From a virus: a DNA stretch of 60,179 nt. Under the pieces are notes generated by a model. It saw nothing but the letters and a program-made list of their open reading frames with translations, made no database searches and had not been told where the DNA came from. Both the position numbers and the translations under genes were made by a program. The DNA lies in IMG/VR virus record IMGVR_UViG_3300005563_000007, positions 1 through 60,179 of that record; one strand, written 5' to 3'. Of the stretch, positions 8,347-16,760 are shown piece after piece (positions within the stretch are counted from its first letter, which is position 1; each line of letters starts with the position of its first letter).

Positions 8347-8843
8347 TTCAACAGCTCGCCAAAATGCTCGGCCTCTCCCGCGACGACGCCGAGGCCAGCA
8401 TGCATTCCGACCGCGCCGCCCGCGCGGTGCTCTCGCGGCGGAACCTGTTTGCGGCTGGCGCGGCGCTCGCGACGGGGGCCGCGTTCTCGTTTGGGGCGGC
8501 AGAGCCAGAGGGTTTCTGGATCCAAAACCCGAAGCTGATGGGGCCACCTAGCTGGAAAGACGTCGTTATCACGATCAACGAAACCGAGTGGAAGCTAGGT
8601 GACATGCCGATGCGCATCGTCGCCGTCGACGCGATCAACGTGACGCGCAGGCTCGCCGGCCCCTTTGGCTACGACATCACCGTCGCTGGTCCCGACGACA
8701 ATGCCCAGAGCTGGCTGGTTGAAATCCTGATCGGCGACTACCAACCGGATGCAGTGCTAAACGCGCTGCGCGCCAAATCCAAGCTGCGTGGTCGGCATGA
8801 TGCCGATCTAGCGATGCTCTGCCCAGTTTGCGAGGGCGCGTGA
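8343..8843 (+). CDS. Protein with Tat-like signal segment
   Basis: 166 residues from ATG 8343. Residues 30-50 (SRRNLFAAGAALATGAAF) look like a twin-arginine signal, but they are preceded by a 30-residue helical segment that is long for an n-region. The rest is mixed alpha/beta with a CPVC near the end. If exported, it would be the only such protein in the replication operon. An alternative is an internal Arg/Ala helix with no export. Confidence 0.6.
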   Translation: MIQQLAKMLGLSRDDAEASMHSDRAARAVLSRRNLFAAGAALATGAAFSFGAAEPEGFWIQNPKLMGPPSWKDVVITINETEWKLGDMPMRIVAVDAINVTRRLAGPFGYDITVAGPDDNAQSWLVEILIGDYQPDAVLNALRAKSKLRGRHDADLAMLCPVCEGA

Positions 8844-9232
8844 GCCTCTCCGATTGCGAGAAATGCTGGGAGACGCCGTGCGCATGCGGGCTCGGCTATC
8901 GCGACTGGACGCCCGAGCGACTGCGCGCACAGCTCGTCATGCTCGAAGCTGTTTTGGATTCGAAACTGCAACGGGTCCGCGCCTACACTCAGCTGGAGTG
9001 GTGGCCAAAGGATTCGGGCGCGTTGCCTGAGCCTGGACGCAAGGTACTCGTCGATCTGGGCGATCGCGGCTTCGATATCTACGTACGGCGCCGCGTGGGC
9101 GACCTCTGCGGCAAGGACCACCCGAATGCCGCTCAAGTGGTTTGGTACGAGCACATGTTCCGGAACTGCGAGGGCGAGAGCGGCCCTGCTCGATTGGTCC
9201 GTTGGGCTTATCTGCCGGAGGCGAAGCGCTAG
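8840..9232 (+). CDS. DUF551-like phage protein
   Basis: 130 residues from GTG 8840. The C-terminal ~75 residues carry the pattern of the DUF551 family: a Trp start, LPEPGRKVLVDL, and an ending WAYLPE. The N-terminus has CEKCWETPCAC. The family is frequent in phages and its function is unknown. It ends the first run of overlapping genes. Confidence 0.65.
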   Translation: MSLSDCEKCWETPCACGLGYRDWTPERLRAQLVMLEAVLDSKLQRVRAYTQLEWWPKDSGALPEPGRKVLVDLGDRGFDIYVRRRVGDLCGKDHPNAAQVVWYEHMFRNCEGESGPARLVRWAYLPEAKR

Positions 9233-9240
9233 AAACGCAA

Positions 9241-9264
9241 AAGCCGCACATCGCTGTACGGCTT
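9241..9264 (+). other. Hairpin in the 9233-9334 gap
   Basis: AAGCCG pairs with CGGCTT, extended by three more pairs across a C-A mismatch, with a TCGC loop. No T run follows, so it is not a convincing terminator and may be an RNA processing or pausing site. Confidence 0.35.
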
Positions 9265-9334
9265 CCGGGACCTGGCGGGATCGGAAGCACCGTATCACAA
9301 CGCCCCGCGCTGGTCGCGGAGCAAGGAGCCAGCG

Positions 9335-10366
9335 ATGCAGGAAGCAACGACGACACCGACGGTCACCGACACGAAACCACACGCGCGCGGCGCGCTCGAC
9401 CGCGAGATGTTCTGCCCGCGGCTGCAGCGCCTCTTGCTCAGCGCGGCAACCGAGCTCGGGCAGCGCGGCAACCTCGCGCAGGTGGTGGCCAGCATTGAAC
9501 GTGGCGGCGCGGGCGGCAGCGCCGAGGATCCTAACTACGGCATGCTCCGCCGGATCGGCTGGCGCGAGGACGTGGCCAAGGACGGGCGCTACGTGCCGCC
9601 GAGCAACATCGTCGGCGGTCTCCGGGAGCTGGCGCAGCGGTGGCAGCAGCTCGAGCGACGGCAATGGGCGACGGCGCTGGCGCTGTACGTGGGCACCAGC
9701 CGGTGCCACGAGACGCTGCGCGCGACATTCGGTGAGCTGGCGGGCGTCGTGCTCTACCGGTGGCAGCTGAAGCAAGCCAAGGCCCGCGACCGGGGTGCCA
9801 GCGCTGGCGCTACCACCCTCGCGGCCGAGCTCGAGCGGGTCCGGTCCGAGCTGGCTCCTATCGAGCGGGAGCTGGCGACCGTTGCGGCCGTACTGGACAC
9901 ACCGATCCCTCAGGCCGAGCCGCGCCCCGAGCGGCCGGCAGATCCGGAGCCCCCGGAGCTCGTTCTCCGCCGAAGCGTCATCGAGCGGCAGGCCCGCGAG
10001 TACTGGGCTCCGTACCGCGCCGCCTGCCAGGCCTGGGCGAGCCGGCCCGACGTGCAGGCGCTGCGCACCGCCCAGCGCGCGCGGCGAGAGGCTGCGCGGC
10101 GCCAGGAGGCCCTGCTGCCACTCCTTGCCCCTCTCCGTGCCGAGCAGGCCCGCCTCTGCGCCCAGCAGGCGACCCTGGCCGCCGCCGGCGCCGCCTGCGA
10201 CGACGAGCAGGCCCTGGTCGACCTCTGCCGCGGGAAGCTCGACCCGGACGCCCGGGAGGCCATGGCGAACGCCGCCACCACCGACGTTCGGAGCCTTCAC
10301 CGCGCCTGGTACGCCACCGCCCTCAAAATCGCCAAGGCTTGGGCCGAAGAGGGCACGACGGCTTGA
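9335..10366 (+). CDS. Hypothetical Ala/Arg-rich helical protein
   Basis: 343 residues from ATG 9335 with a strong AAGGAG 8 bases upstream. The N-terminal ~140 residues look globular (CPRLQRLLLSAATELGQRG). A long coiled coil/Pro-rich linker follows, then a second helical part from about 270. Located just before the packaging genes. Not recognised. Confidence 0.65.
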   Translation: MQEATTTPTVTDTKPHARGALDREMFCPRLQRLLLSAATELGQRGNLAQVVASIERGGAGGSAEDPNYGMLRRIGWREDVAKDGRYVPPSNIVGGLRELAQRWQQLERRQWATALALYVGTSRCHETLRATFGELAGVVLYRWQLKQAKARDRGASAGATTLAAELERVRSELAPIERELATVAAVLDTPIPQAEPRPERPADPEPPELVLRRSVIERQAREYWAPYRAACQAWASRPDVQALRTAQRARREAARRQEALLPLLAPLRAEQARLCAQQATLAAAGAACDDEQALVDLCRGKLDPDAREAMANAATTDVRSLHRAWYATALKIAKAWAEEGTTA

Positions 10367-10719
10367 GCCGGAAGCGTCGGCCGGTCCAGGTCGACGAATG
10401 GGTGCCGCTCGCCGAGCACGCTCGGGAGATCGGCATGGTCGAGCGCACCCTTCGCCGCCGCCTGATGGCGCTTCACCAGCGCATGGGCGGCGGTGTGCTC
10501 CGCTCCTACAACGTGCCCGGAACGAAGGTCGGCAAGTGGTTCTTCAACCGCGCCGTCACCAAAGCGGTGCTCGAGCGGGAGCCCGATGATACCGAAGCCG
10601 CCCTCGGTGAGCACCTCACCCGAATCGAGATTGTTGAAAATCGACTCAAGGCCCTCCAACAATCTCACAACGCCTTGAAACGACACGTGAATAACCCCGC
10701 TAAGTCGCCCACTTCCTGA
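10363..10719 (+). CDS. Probable DNA-binding protein (HTH plus coiled coil)
   Basis: 118 residues from TTG 10363, overlapping the previous stop. VPLAEHAREIGMVERTLRRR resembles an excisionase/HTH_17-type helix-turn-helix, followed by a short wing-like segment and a C-terminal helix (ENRLKALQQSHNALKRH). It lies directly beside the three tandem repeats at 10726-10755. It could bind them as a late activator or act with the terminase. Confidence 0.5.
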   Translation: MSRKRRPVQVDEWVPLAEHAREIGMVERTLRRRLMALHQRMGGGVLRSYNVPGTKVGKWFFNRAVTKAVLEREPDDTEAALGEHLTRIEIVENRLKALQQSHNALKRHVNNPAKSPTS

Positions 10720-10725
10720 TCAGTT

Positions 10726-10755
10726 TGCGGTCATCTGCGGACATCTGCGGACACG
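10726..10755 (+). repeat. Three tandem 10-base repeats before the terminase
   Basis: TGCGGTCATC, TGCGGACATC and TGCGGACACG follow one another with no spacer, one helical turn per unit. They lie 124 bases upstream of the small terminase gene, in a 159-base non-coding gap. A TATACA box follows at 10770-10775 without a good -35 box. Candidates are a pac/cos recognition site or an activator site for late transcription. Confidence 0.6.
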
Positions 10756-10878
10756 GGCTGCAGCTGCTCTATACACGCGCCGACGGCAACAAGTCGGCCA
10801 AGCCCGAGGCCAACCACCGCCGAGCCCCCAAGGGTTTCCCGGTGGAAACGACGAGCCCGGGCGAGTCCGGAGCACGAC

Positions 10879-11346
10879 GTGACCGAGCGAACCCGAAAAG
10901 GCCAGCAAGGTCGGCGCCTGCCTCCCACGAAGATCGCCGGGGCCGTCGCTCACGCGCAGCTCCACGGCAACCGCGCCGCCGCGAAGAAGTTCGGTCTCGC
11001 CGAAAGGACGATCGAGAGCTACCGCAGCCAGCTTCGCCGCGGGGAGCTGCCGCAAGTCGCAGCCCTGGTCGAGCGCTTCACCGAGGAGGCCACCCGTAAA
11101 CATGCGGATCTTCTCGGAGAGACGCTGGAGAAGACGCTCCGGCGGATTCAGAAGCTGCTGCCGGACGCCAGCATCGCGGAGTGCACGAAGGTGGCCGAGA
11201 CCTTGGGCGACCTGACCATCCAACGAGATTTCATCGGCGACGGCGATGCGGGCACTGCGGCTGGTCGCAAAGATCAAGCGGCTCGAACGCCTACGGGACG
11301 AGCTGGCGGAGCGGAGAGCTCTACGGCCGACCCCCCAGTCCACTAG
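10879..11346 (+). CDS. terS: Terminase small subunit (probable)
   Basis: 155 residues from GTG 10879. An N-terminal helix-turn-helix (NRAAAKKFGLAERTIESYRS) with a basic recognition region fits DNA recognition by a small terminase. A central helical oligomerisation region and a disordered Gly/Thr/Ala tail follow. It overlaps the large subunit by 101 bases. Assignment rests on position and HTH, not on strong family motifs. Confidence 0.7.
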   Translation: MTERTRKGQQGRRLPPTKIAGAVAHAQLHGNRAAAKKFGLAERTIESYRSQLRRGELPQVAALVERFTEEATRKHADLLGETLEKTLRRIQKLLPDASIAECTKVAETLGDLTIQRDFIGDGDAGTAAGRKDQAARTPTGRAGGAESSTADPPVH

Positions 11347-12742
11347 CCTTCCGAGCATCGGCGATCTGCCGCTGCTGGCGCTGGTGCCGCGGCTCAGCCC
11401 AGGCAACGACCCGCCCGATCACCTCCCTTGGCTGATCGACCAGCTCGAGACCGCGATCGCTCCCCACGAGGGGCAAGCGTACGTGTGGTTCTCGGTGCCG
11501 CCACGGCACTGGAAGACGACGACGCTTGTTCACGCGATCGTCAAGCACCTCATCCAGCACCCGACCGAGTCGGTGCTGTTCCTCACCCACACCGACGACT
11601 ACGCGCGCAAGGTTTCGCGCGACGTCAGGAAGCTGGCGCTGAAGGCGGGACTTCGGCTCGCGCGCGACAGCAACCGCCAAGACGAGTGGGAGCTTGAGAC
11701 GGGCGGCGGCCTGGTCGCCAAGTCGATCGGTGTCGGCATCGCCGGCCGCGGCTTCCGGCTCATCATCTGCGACGACCCGATCAAGGGCCGTGAAGAAGCG
11801 CGCAGCAAGGCGCGACGCGACGCGATCGCCGACGTCATCGACGACGACGTGCTGACGCGCTTGTCGCCGGACGGGACGCTGTTCCTCGTCCACACGCGGT
11901 GGCATCCCGACGACCCGATCGGCCGCTTCAAAAAGCGCGCGAACTGGGTCGGCAAGAATATCCCGGCGCTCAGCGCCAACGACAACGGCGAAGAAGTCGC
12001 GCTCCTCCCCAAGTACTGGGGCGCGAAATACCTTCAGGACAAGCGCAAAGCCAATCCCTACAGCTTCGCGGCGCTCTACCAGGGCGAGCCGCTGCTGCCG
12101 GGTGAGGCGCTCTTCAAAGAACCTGTTCGGTTTGATTGGAGAGAGTTCCTCGCAAACCCGCTCGTCGGGTACCGCGTCGCTTACGGCGTCGACCTCGCCT
12201 ATTCGTCCAAGACGATCGGCGACTGGAGCGTTTGCCTCAAGCTGCTGGCGGTCGATTCGGGCGAAGTCGAAGTCGACCCGCAGACGAAGCAGAAGCGGAA
12301 GATCTTCCACTACTACGTGGTCGACGTTGTCCGAAAGCACGTCGACGCGCCGAGCTTCGCGCTGGCGATCAAGGCCTGCTACTCGAAAGAGCCGGGCCCG
12401 GTGCGGTGGGACCGCAACACGGTAGAGCAGGGCTCGGCCGACTTCATCAAAGACCTTTTCGCGCGTCACGGCATCCCGCGAGAGCGCTTCAAAAGCGTGC
12501 TCGCCAAGGGGCAGCCGGTCGACCGCGTCCAGCCCGTCTCTGAGCAGTGGAATCTCGAGCGCGTGCTCGTTCCCGGCGGCGAAGACCGGCCCGAATGGGT
12601 CGATGACTTCGTCGACGAGCTCACCACCATGACGGGCGTCAACGACTCCCACGACGACCAGGCGGTCGCGCTGGCCTCGGCCTTCGAGGTGCTGCGCGTC
12701 GTCGAGGGCTCGAGCGCACTCATCATCAACCGACAGTCCTGA
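11246..12742 (+). CDS. terL: Terminase large subunit
   Basis: 498 residues from ATG 11246. The ATPase has a variant Walker A PPRHWKTTT (85-93) and Walker B RLIICDD (171-177). The C-terminal RNase H-like nuclease begins at GVDLAYSSKTIGDWS and ends with the acidic HDDQAVALASA. It cuts and translocates DNA into the prohead. The 101-base overlap with terS is long, but the N-terminal residues before the ATPase are needed for the usual length. Confidence 0.92.
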   Translation: MRALRLVAKIKRLERLRDELAERRALRPTPQSTSLPSIGDLPLLALVPRLSPGNDPPDHLPWLIDQLETAIAPHEGQAYVWFSVPPRHWKTTTLVHAIVKHLIQHPTESVLFLTHTDDYARKVSRDVRKLALKAGLRLARDSNRQDEWELETGGGLVAKSIGVGIAGRGFRLIICDDPIKGREEARSKARRDAIADVIDDDVLTRLSPDGTLFLVHTRWHPDDPIGRFKKRANWVGKNIPALSANDNGEEVALLPKYWGAKYLQDKRKANPYSFAALYQGEPLLPGEALFKEPVRFDWREFLANPLVGYRVAYGVDLAYSSKTIGDWSVCLKLLAVDSGEVEVDPQTKQKRKIFHYYVVDVVRKHVDAPSFALAIKACYSKEPGPVRWDRNTVEQGSADFIKDLFARHGIPRERFKSVLAKGQPVDRVQPVSEQWNLERVLVPGGEDRPEWVDDFVDELTTMTGVNDSHDDQAVALASAFEVLRVVEGSSALIINRQS

Positions 12743-14055
12743 TGGCTCCCCGCAAGAGCGCCAAGCCCACGCAGGCGCCCAGCCCGAAGCCGACCAAGGA
12801 CGCTCGAGCGGCGATTGCGCTCCCCTCGGTGCGGACCTACCGCATCTGGACGCCAGCGCAGATCCGCCAGGCTGAGCAGGCGGCAGATTCCGGAAATATT
12901 CGTCTCGCCGTCGACTTGTGCGACTGGCTGATGGCGGACGACAAGGTTCGAGGATCGCTCGACGGTCGCGTCGCGAGCTTCCTCAGCCTTCCGAAGACGT
13001 TCGAAGCAACGGGCGACAAGCGCCGGCAAAACCGAGTCATCAAGGCCATTGAGGCCGACGAGGACTGGGACGCTTGCTTGCCAAATCCCGAGTCGAAGCA
13101 GGTCCTTTACTGGTCGCTGCTGCTCGGCATGGGACCCGGCGTCAATCGCTGGACGGTGCTGGAGGATCACGGAAAACGGGACATCCCGGTTCTCGCGTTC
13201 TTTCACCCGCAACCCTTTCGGTACGACTGGCCGCTCCGGAGCTGGGTCCGAAAGCTCGAGAACGGCACCGAGGAGCAGGTCTCTTTCGGCGACGGCACGT
13301 GGTTCTGCCACATGCCGTTCGGCACGTACCGGCCGTGGTCGCTGGGTCTCTGGCGCGCGCTCTGCCGCTGGGTGCTGTTGAAGCAGTACGCGATCAGCGA
13401 CTGGGGCCGCGCTGGCGAAAGCGCATCGCGCAACGTCATCACGTCCGATAAGGACGTCGAGCAGACCTTCGAGAAGCGCCAAGAGCTCGCGAACGACATC
13501 AGCCAGATGGCTCGCGACAGCACGCTCGTGCTGCCGCCGGGTTTCAAGTACGACCTTGTGGAGCTGTCCGCCACCACCGGCGACATCTTCAAGGCGCAGA
13601 TCGAAATGGCCGACATGGCCATCGCGGTCACGATTCGCGGCGGCAACCTCAGCACCAGCGCCAAAGGTGGCGCATCGCTTGCGCTCGGCGAAGTGCAGGA
13701 GCGGCAGGGCGACCTGCTGAACCGTCGCGAGGATGCTGCGGGATGGTCCGAAACCACCCACGACCACACGTTGGTGCACTGGGCCTGGGCCAACTACGGC
13801 GATACCCGCCTGGCGCCCTACGTTGCCTATCAGACCGACATCCCCGAGGACAAGAAGGCGAAAGCCACTGTCTTCAAGGACTCGATCGACGCGGTCGGCA
13901 AAGCCCAGGCGCTCGGGTTCGAGATCGACCGCACCGCCTTCGCTGACGAATTCGGTTTCTCAGGCTTCCTGAAGCCCGGAACCGTCAAGGATCCGGTCGC
14001 GACCGCAGCACCGGGCACACCCGCCGCCGACCCCAAGCCAACCGAGAAGAAGTAG
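12742..14055 (+). CDS. Portal protein (DUF935 / Mu gp29-like)
   Basis: 437 residues, starting on the last base of the terminase stop. Matches the style of Mu-type portals: an N-terminal ADDKVRGSLDGRVASFLSLP segment, a central beta region and a clip/wing with GRAGESASRN and KGGASLALGEVQERQ. A basic disordered N-tail and a Pro/Ala tail frame the fold. It should form the dodecameric portal ring that the terminase docks on. Confidence 0.88.
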   Translation: MAPRKSAKPTQAPSPKPTKDARAAIALPSVRTYRIWTPAQIRQAEQAADSGNIRLAVDLCDWLMADDKVRGSLDGRVASFLSLPKTFEATGDKRRQNRVIKAIEADEDWDACLPNPESKQVLYWSLLLGMGPGVNRWTVLEDHGKRDIPVLAFFHPQPFRYDWPLRSWVRKLENGTEEQVSFGDGTWFCHMPFGTYRPWSLGLWRALCRWVLLKQYAISDWGRAGESASRNVITSDKDVEQTFEKRQELANDISQMARDSTLVLPPGFKYDLVELSATTGDIFKAQIEMADMAIAVTIRGGNLSTSAKGGASLALGEVQERQGDLLNRREDAAGWSETTHDHTLVHWAWANYGDTRLAPYVAYQTDIPEDKKAKATVFKDSIDAVGKAQALGFEIDRTAFADEFGFSGFLKPGTVKDPVATAAPGTPAADPKPTEKK

Positions 14056-14058
14056 CTA

Positions 14059-14346
14059 ATGCTAGGCGGCAACAAAGACACTCAGCTCCAAGAGCTGGCG
14101 CCAGCGTGCGACCTCTTCGAGTACACGACCGCGGGCGTCGACATTCCTTTCACCGAGCTTGGCGGTGGCTGCAGGTTCATGCAGGTCATCTCCGGCTCGG
14201 CGTCGGGCTCGCTGATCGTGGGAACGATTCGCACTCCCGGTGGCAGGACGTTGACGGTGGCGGCTGGCGACCGCATTGAGCCCGGCCAATACGTATCAAT
14301 CCTCGCGGCGAGCACGGTGGGCATCAAGGTGCGGTGTTACCGATGA
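14059..14346 (+). CDS. Small beta-rich head protein
   Basis: 95 residues. The C-terminal two thirds are beta strands with Gly turns (SGSASGSLIVGTIRTPGGRT). The place between portal and protease suggests a head decoration or spike-like accessory protein. Not recognised at family level. Confidence 0.6.
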   Translation: MLGGNKDTQLQELAPACDLFEYTTAGVDIPFTELGGGCRFMQVISGSASGSLIVGTIRTPGGRTLTVAAGDRIEPGQYVSILAASTVGIKVRCYR

Positions 14347-15737
14347 CTCAAACCTGGGCGTTCAAGGCCACTGAAGTCGACGGCAAACTCGACCTGCACA
14401 TCTACGACCCGATCGGTGCGAGCTGGTTTTCGGATGGTGTGACAGCAAAGGACGTGCTCGCGAAAGTGGGTGGCGCCAAGGGGTTGACCAGCATTCACAT
14501 GCGGGTCTATTCGCTCGGCGGGATTCTCGACGACGGCAAGGCCATTCACAACCTGATGCGCGAGAAGAGCGCAGCGGGCGTGAAGGTGACCGCGCAGGTC
14601 GACGCGATCGCAGCTTCGGCCGCGACGTTCCCCGTCGTTTCAGCGGACGAAGTCACCGTCGCCAAGAACGCGATGGTGATGATTCACGAGGGCAGCGCCG
14701 GCACGCCCGGTCGCGGCACTGGCGAGGATCACGCCAAGATCGCTGATCGCATCGAGCGCGAGAATCAGCAGATGGCCGAGATGTACGCCGACGCCAGTAA
14801 GCGTCGCGGCAAGAACGTCTCCGCCAAAGAGTTTCGCGCCAAGATGAAGGCCGAAACCTACCTCACGGCGCAGGAAGCGATCGATCTCGGGCTCGCCGAC
14901 TTTATCGGCGGTGACTCCGACACTGAAGCTGTCACGGCTTGCACATTTGCCCTCGGCCGGCTCGAAGCCGCGCCCGCACGATTGACCCAACTCGTCGCGT
15001 CATTGCGCGGCACGCCCCCAACGAGCGCTTTGCGCGCAGAACCACAAGGCAACGACATGACCTATCCCCGACTGCTGGCTGTTCTTGGTTTGACCGAATC
15101 TGCGACCGAAGCTTCGGTGATGGCGGCCTACGAGGCCAAGGTCACGGCCATGCAACCGCACGTAAACCTCTCGATGCGAGTCATCGCGTTGACCGGAAAA
15201 GACGGCGAAGCTGCGATCGGCACCATCACGGCCTGGAAAGAGCAGGCCGAAAAGGTCCCAGCTCTGGAAGCGGCCGCGATCGAGACCAAGTCCGCGGCGG
15301 ACAAGTCCGCGCTGACCGCTCTGATCGACAAGGCGCGCGCCGACAAGAAGCTCACCAAGGACGGCGCCGACAAGTTGCAGGCCCGCGTCGAAGCTGGCTT
15401 CAAGGCCAAGGACGAGATGCGCGCGAGCGGCAAGATTCGCGACCTGACCAAGGACGAGTGGACGCTCGGCCAAGCCGAGGCCTACGTCGAGGCGCTCACG
15501 CCGAACGCCGTGCTGGCCAAGGGTGACCAGATCACGCCACCCAAGACGCAGAGCAAGGACGCGCCGCAGGGCGACGGTCCGCTGCAGTTCAACGGCAAGG
15601 CGTACGAAGAGTACACCCCGGGCGAGATGGCGGCCCTGCGCCCCGAAATGGGCGAAGAGACCTACGCCTCGCTGCGCGCCGATTGGGAGCGTCGCGGCAA
15701 GCCGCGCAAGGCAGCGTCGAAGTTCGACGCTGCCTGA
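14343..15737 (+). CDS. ClpP-type prohead protease fused to scaffold region
   Basis: 464 residues from ATG 14343. Residues 1-200 are a ClpP/S14-like serine protease with the nucleophile in AIAASAAT (Ser92) and His115 in MVMIHEGS. The C-terminal half (about 240-464) is a charged helical region like Mu I-type scaffold. The enzyme should cleave scaffold during head maturation. An in-frame ATG at 15057 could give a separate scaffold (see that entry). Confidence 0.88.
   Translation: MTQTWAFKATEVDGKLDLHIYDPIGASWFSDGVTAKDVLAKVGGAKGLTSIHMRVYSLGGILDDGKAIHNLMREKSAAGVKVTAQVDAIAASAATFPVVSADEVTVAKNAMVMIHEGSAGTPGRGTGEDHAKIADRIERENQQMAEMYADASKRRGKNVSAKEFRAKMKAETYLTAQEAIDLGLADFIGGDSDTEAVTACTFALGRLEAAPARLTQLVASLRGTPPTSALRAEPQGNDMTYPRLLAVLGLTESATEASVMAAYEAKVTAMQPHVNLSMRVIALTGKDGEAAIGTITAWKEQAEKVPALEAAAIETKSAADKSALTALIDKARADKKLTKDGADKLQARVEAGFKAKDEMRASGKIRDLTKDEWTLGQAEAYVEALTPNAVLAKGDQITPPKTQSKDAPQGDGPLQFNGKAYEEYTPGEMAALRPEMGEETYASLRADWERRGKPRKAASKFDAA
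15057..15737 (+). CDS. Possible internally started scaffold protein
   Basis: An in-frame ATG at residue 239 of the protease gene follows a weak AAGGCAAC ribosome site and falls at the protease/scaffold junction. It would give a 226-residue scaffold (MTYPRLLAVLGL...), as lambda Nu3 arises inside gene C. Position is suggestive, the ribosome site is weak. Confidence 0.4.
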   Translation: MTYPRLLAVLGLTESATEASVMAAYEAKVTAMQPHVNLSMRVIALTGKDGEAAIGTITAWKEQAEKVPALEAAAIETKSAADKSALTALIDKARADKKLTKDGADKLQARVEAGFKAKDEMRASGKIRDLTKDEWTLGQAEAYVEALTPNAVLAKGDQITPPKTQSKDAPQGDGPLQFNGKAYEEYTPGEMAALRPEMGEETYASLRADWERRGKPRKAASKFDAA

Positions 15738-15763
15738 TCTCGCCACCACACCAACCACTTCAC

Positions 15764-15781
15764 GCTGCCGAGACCGGCAGC
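15764..15781 (+). other. Stem-loop upstream of the capsid gene
   Basis: GCTGCCG-AGAC-CGGCAGC, seven perfect pairs with a 4-base loop, in the 114-base leader before the major capsid gene. No T run. It could protect or process the capsid mRNA. Confidence 0.45.
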
Positions 15782-15851
15782 TCGTTAGCCCGCGGCAAGC
15801 ACGCAGCGGGAGCGCCGATCTCCATCCGCAGACAGCAACAGAGGCAAACAC

Positions 15852-16760
15852 ATGGCCGTTACGAAGCGCAGCGATCTCATCTACGTCGACCAACTCCAAG
15901 AGGCCATTCAGGCCTGGTTCGTTGGCAAGATGGCCCTTTGGGGGACGGGCGTTGCCGTCATGAGCCCCACGCTCCCCAGCGTCGGGCCCGAGGGCAACAA
16001 GCTGAAGGGCGGCGACACGATCCGTGTCCCGTACTTCGACGTGATCGGCGAGCTCGAGGACGTGACCGAGGGTCAGGCGCTGACGCCTGCCAAGCTCACC
16101 GAGACGAGCGAAACCGCGACGGTCACCCACTCGGGCAAGGCCGCCGAGATCACGGCTTGGGCGCGCCTCACCGCGCAGTTCAGCGACCCCTATGCCGAGC
16201 TCGCTCGCCAGCTTGGCGAAGCCTGGAAGCGCCGCATCGACAAGGCCCTGATCGACAAGGGCGGCCTCACCACGCTGACCAACGACATCAGCACCGGCGC
16301 CGGCGCGGCCGCGCTCATCAGCCTCGACGGCATCTTCGACACCGCTCAGCTCTGGGCGGACGAGCAGCCCGACGACCCGAGCCAGATGCTCATGATCATG
16401 CACTCCAAGGTGTATGGTGATGCGCGCAAGCTCAAGGACACCACCGGCAAGCCGCTGTTCACGGATCCCTCCAAGGACTTCCCGTTGCCGCGCATGGCCG
16501 GCATCCCGGTCAAGGTCTCGGATCGCATCGTCGTGACGGGCGCCGGCGCCAACAGCGCGACCTACGACAACCTGCTGTGCAAGCAGAGCGCGATGGCCGC
16601 TTGGGTCAACGGCAACCCCGACGTCTTGCAGGGTCAGGACATCCTGAGCCACAGCGACATCACGGCGCTGCACACCTACTTCGTCGCGCACTTGTACAAG
16701 CGCCCGGCGAACGGCACCAAGACCGGTGTCATCAAGCTGAAGACCAAGGCCAGCGCGTGA
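15852..16760 (+). CDS. Major capsid protein (HK97-fold, probable)
   Basis: 302 residues with AGAGGCAAAC before ATG 15852. After a helical N-arm, residues 45-110 (GDTIRVPYFDVIGELEDV, EGQALTPAKLTETSETAT) and the ARLTAQFSDPYAELARQLGE spine helix follow the pattern of HK97-fold capsid proteins. It directly follows the protease/scaffold. Its own leader, a stem-loop before it and a terminator-like hairpin just after it mark it as a separately tuned, high-expression gene. Confidence 0.88.
   Translation: MAVTKRSDLIYVDQLQEAIQAWFVGKMALWGTGVAVMSPTLPSVGPEGNKLKGGDTIRVPYFDVIGELEDVTEGQALTPAKLTETSETATVTHSGKAAEITAWARLTAQFSDPYAELARQLGEAWKRRIDKALIDKGGLTTLTNDISTGAGAAALISLDGIFDTAQLWADEQPDDPSQMLMIMHSKVYGDARKLKDTTGKPLFTDPSKDFPLPRMAGIPVKVSDRIVVTGAGANSATYDNLLCKQSAMAAWVNGNPDVLQGQDILSHSDITALHTYFVAHLYKRPANGTKTGVIKLKTKASA

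Noticed and set aside
8738-10300. 520-residue minus-strand open frame
   Set aside because: Shadow of three plus-strand genes with tight overlaps; no ribosome site and no recognisable motif.
10769-10775. TATACA as a clear late promoter
   Set aside because: The -35 position (GCGGAC) is poor; without an activator this is not a convincing promoter, so only the repeats are annotated.
15000-16691. 563-residue minus-strand open frame across protease and capsid genes
   Set aside because: It lies fully antisense to strongly supported genes, has an Arg/Leu/Gly composition expected from GC-rich shadow frames, and matches no known protein pattern.
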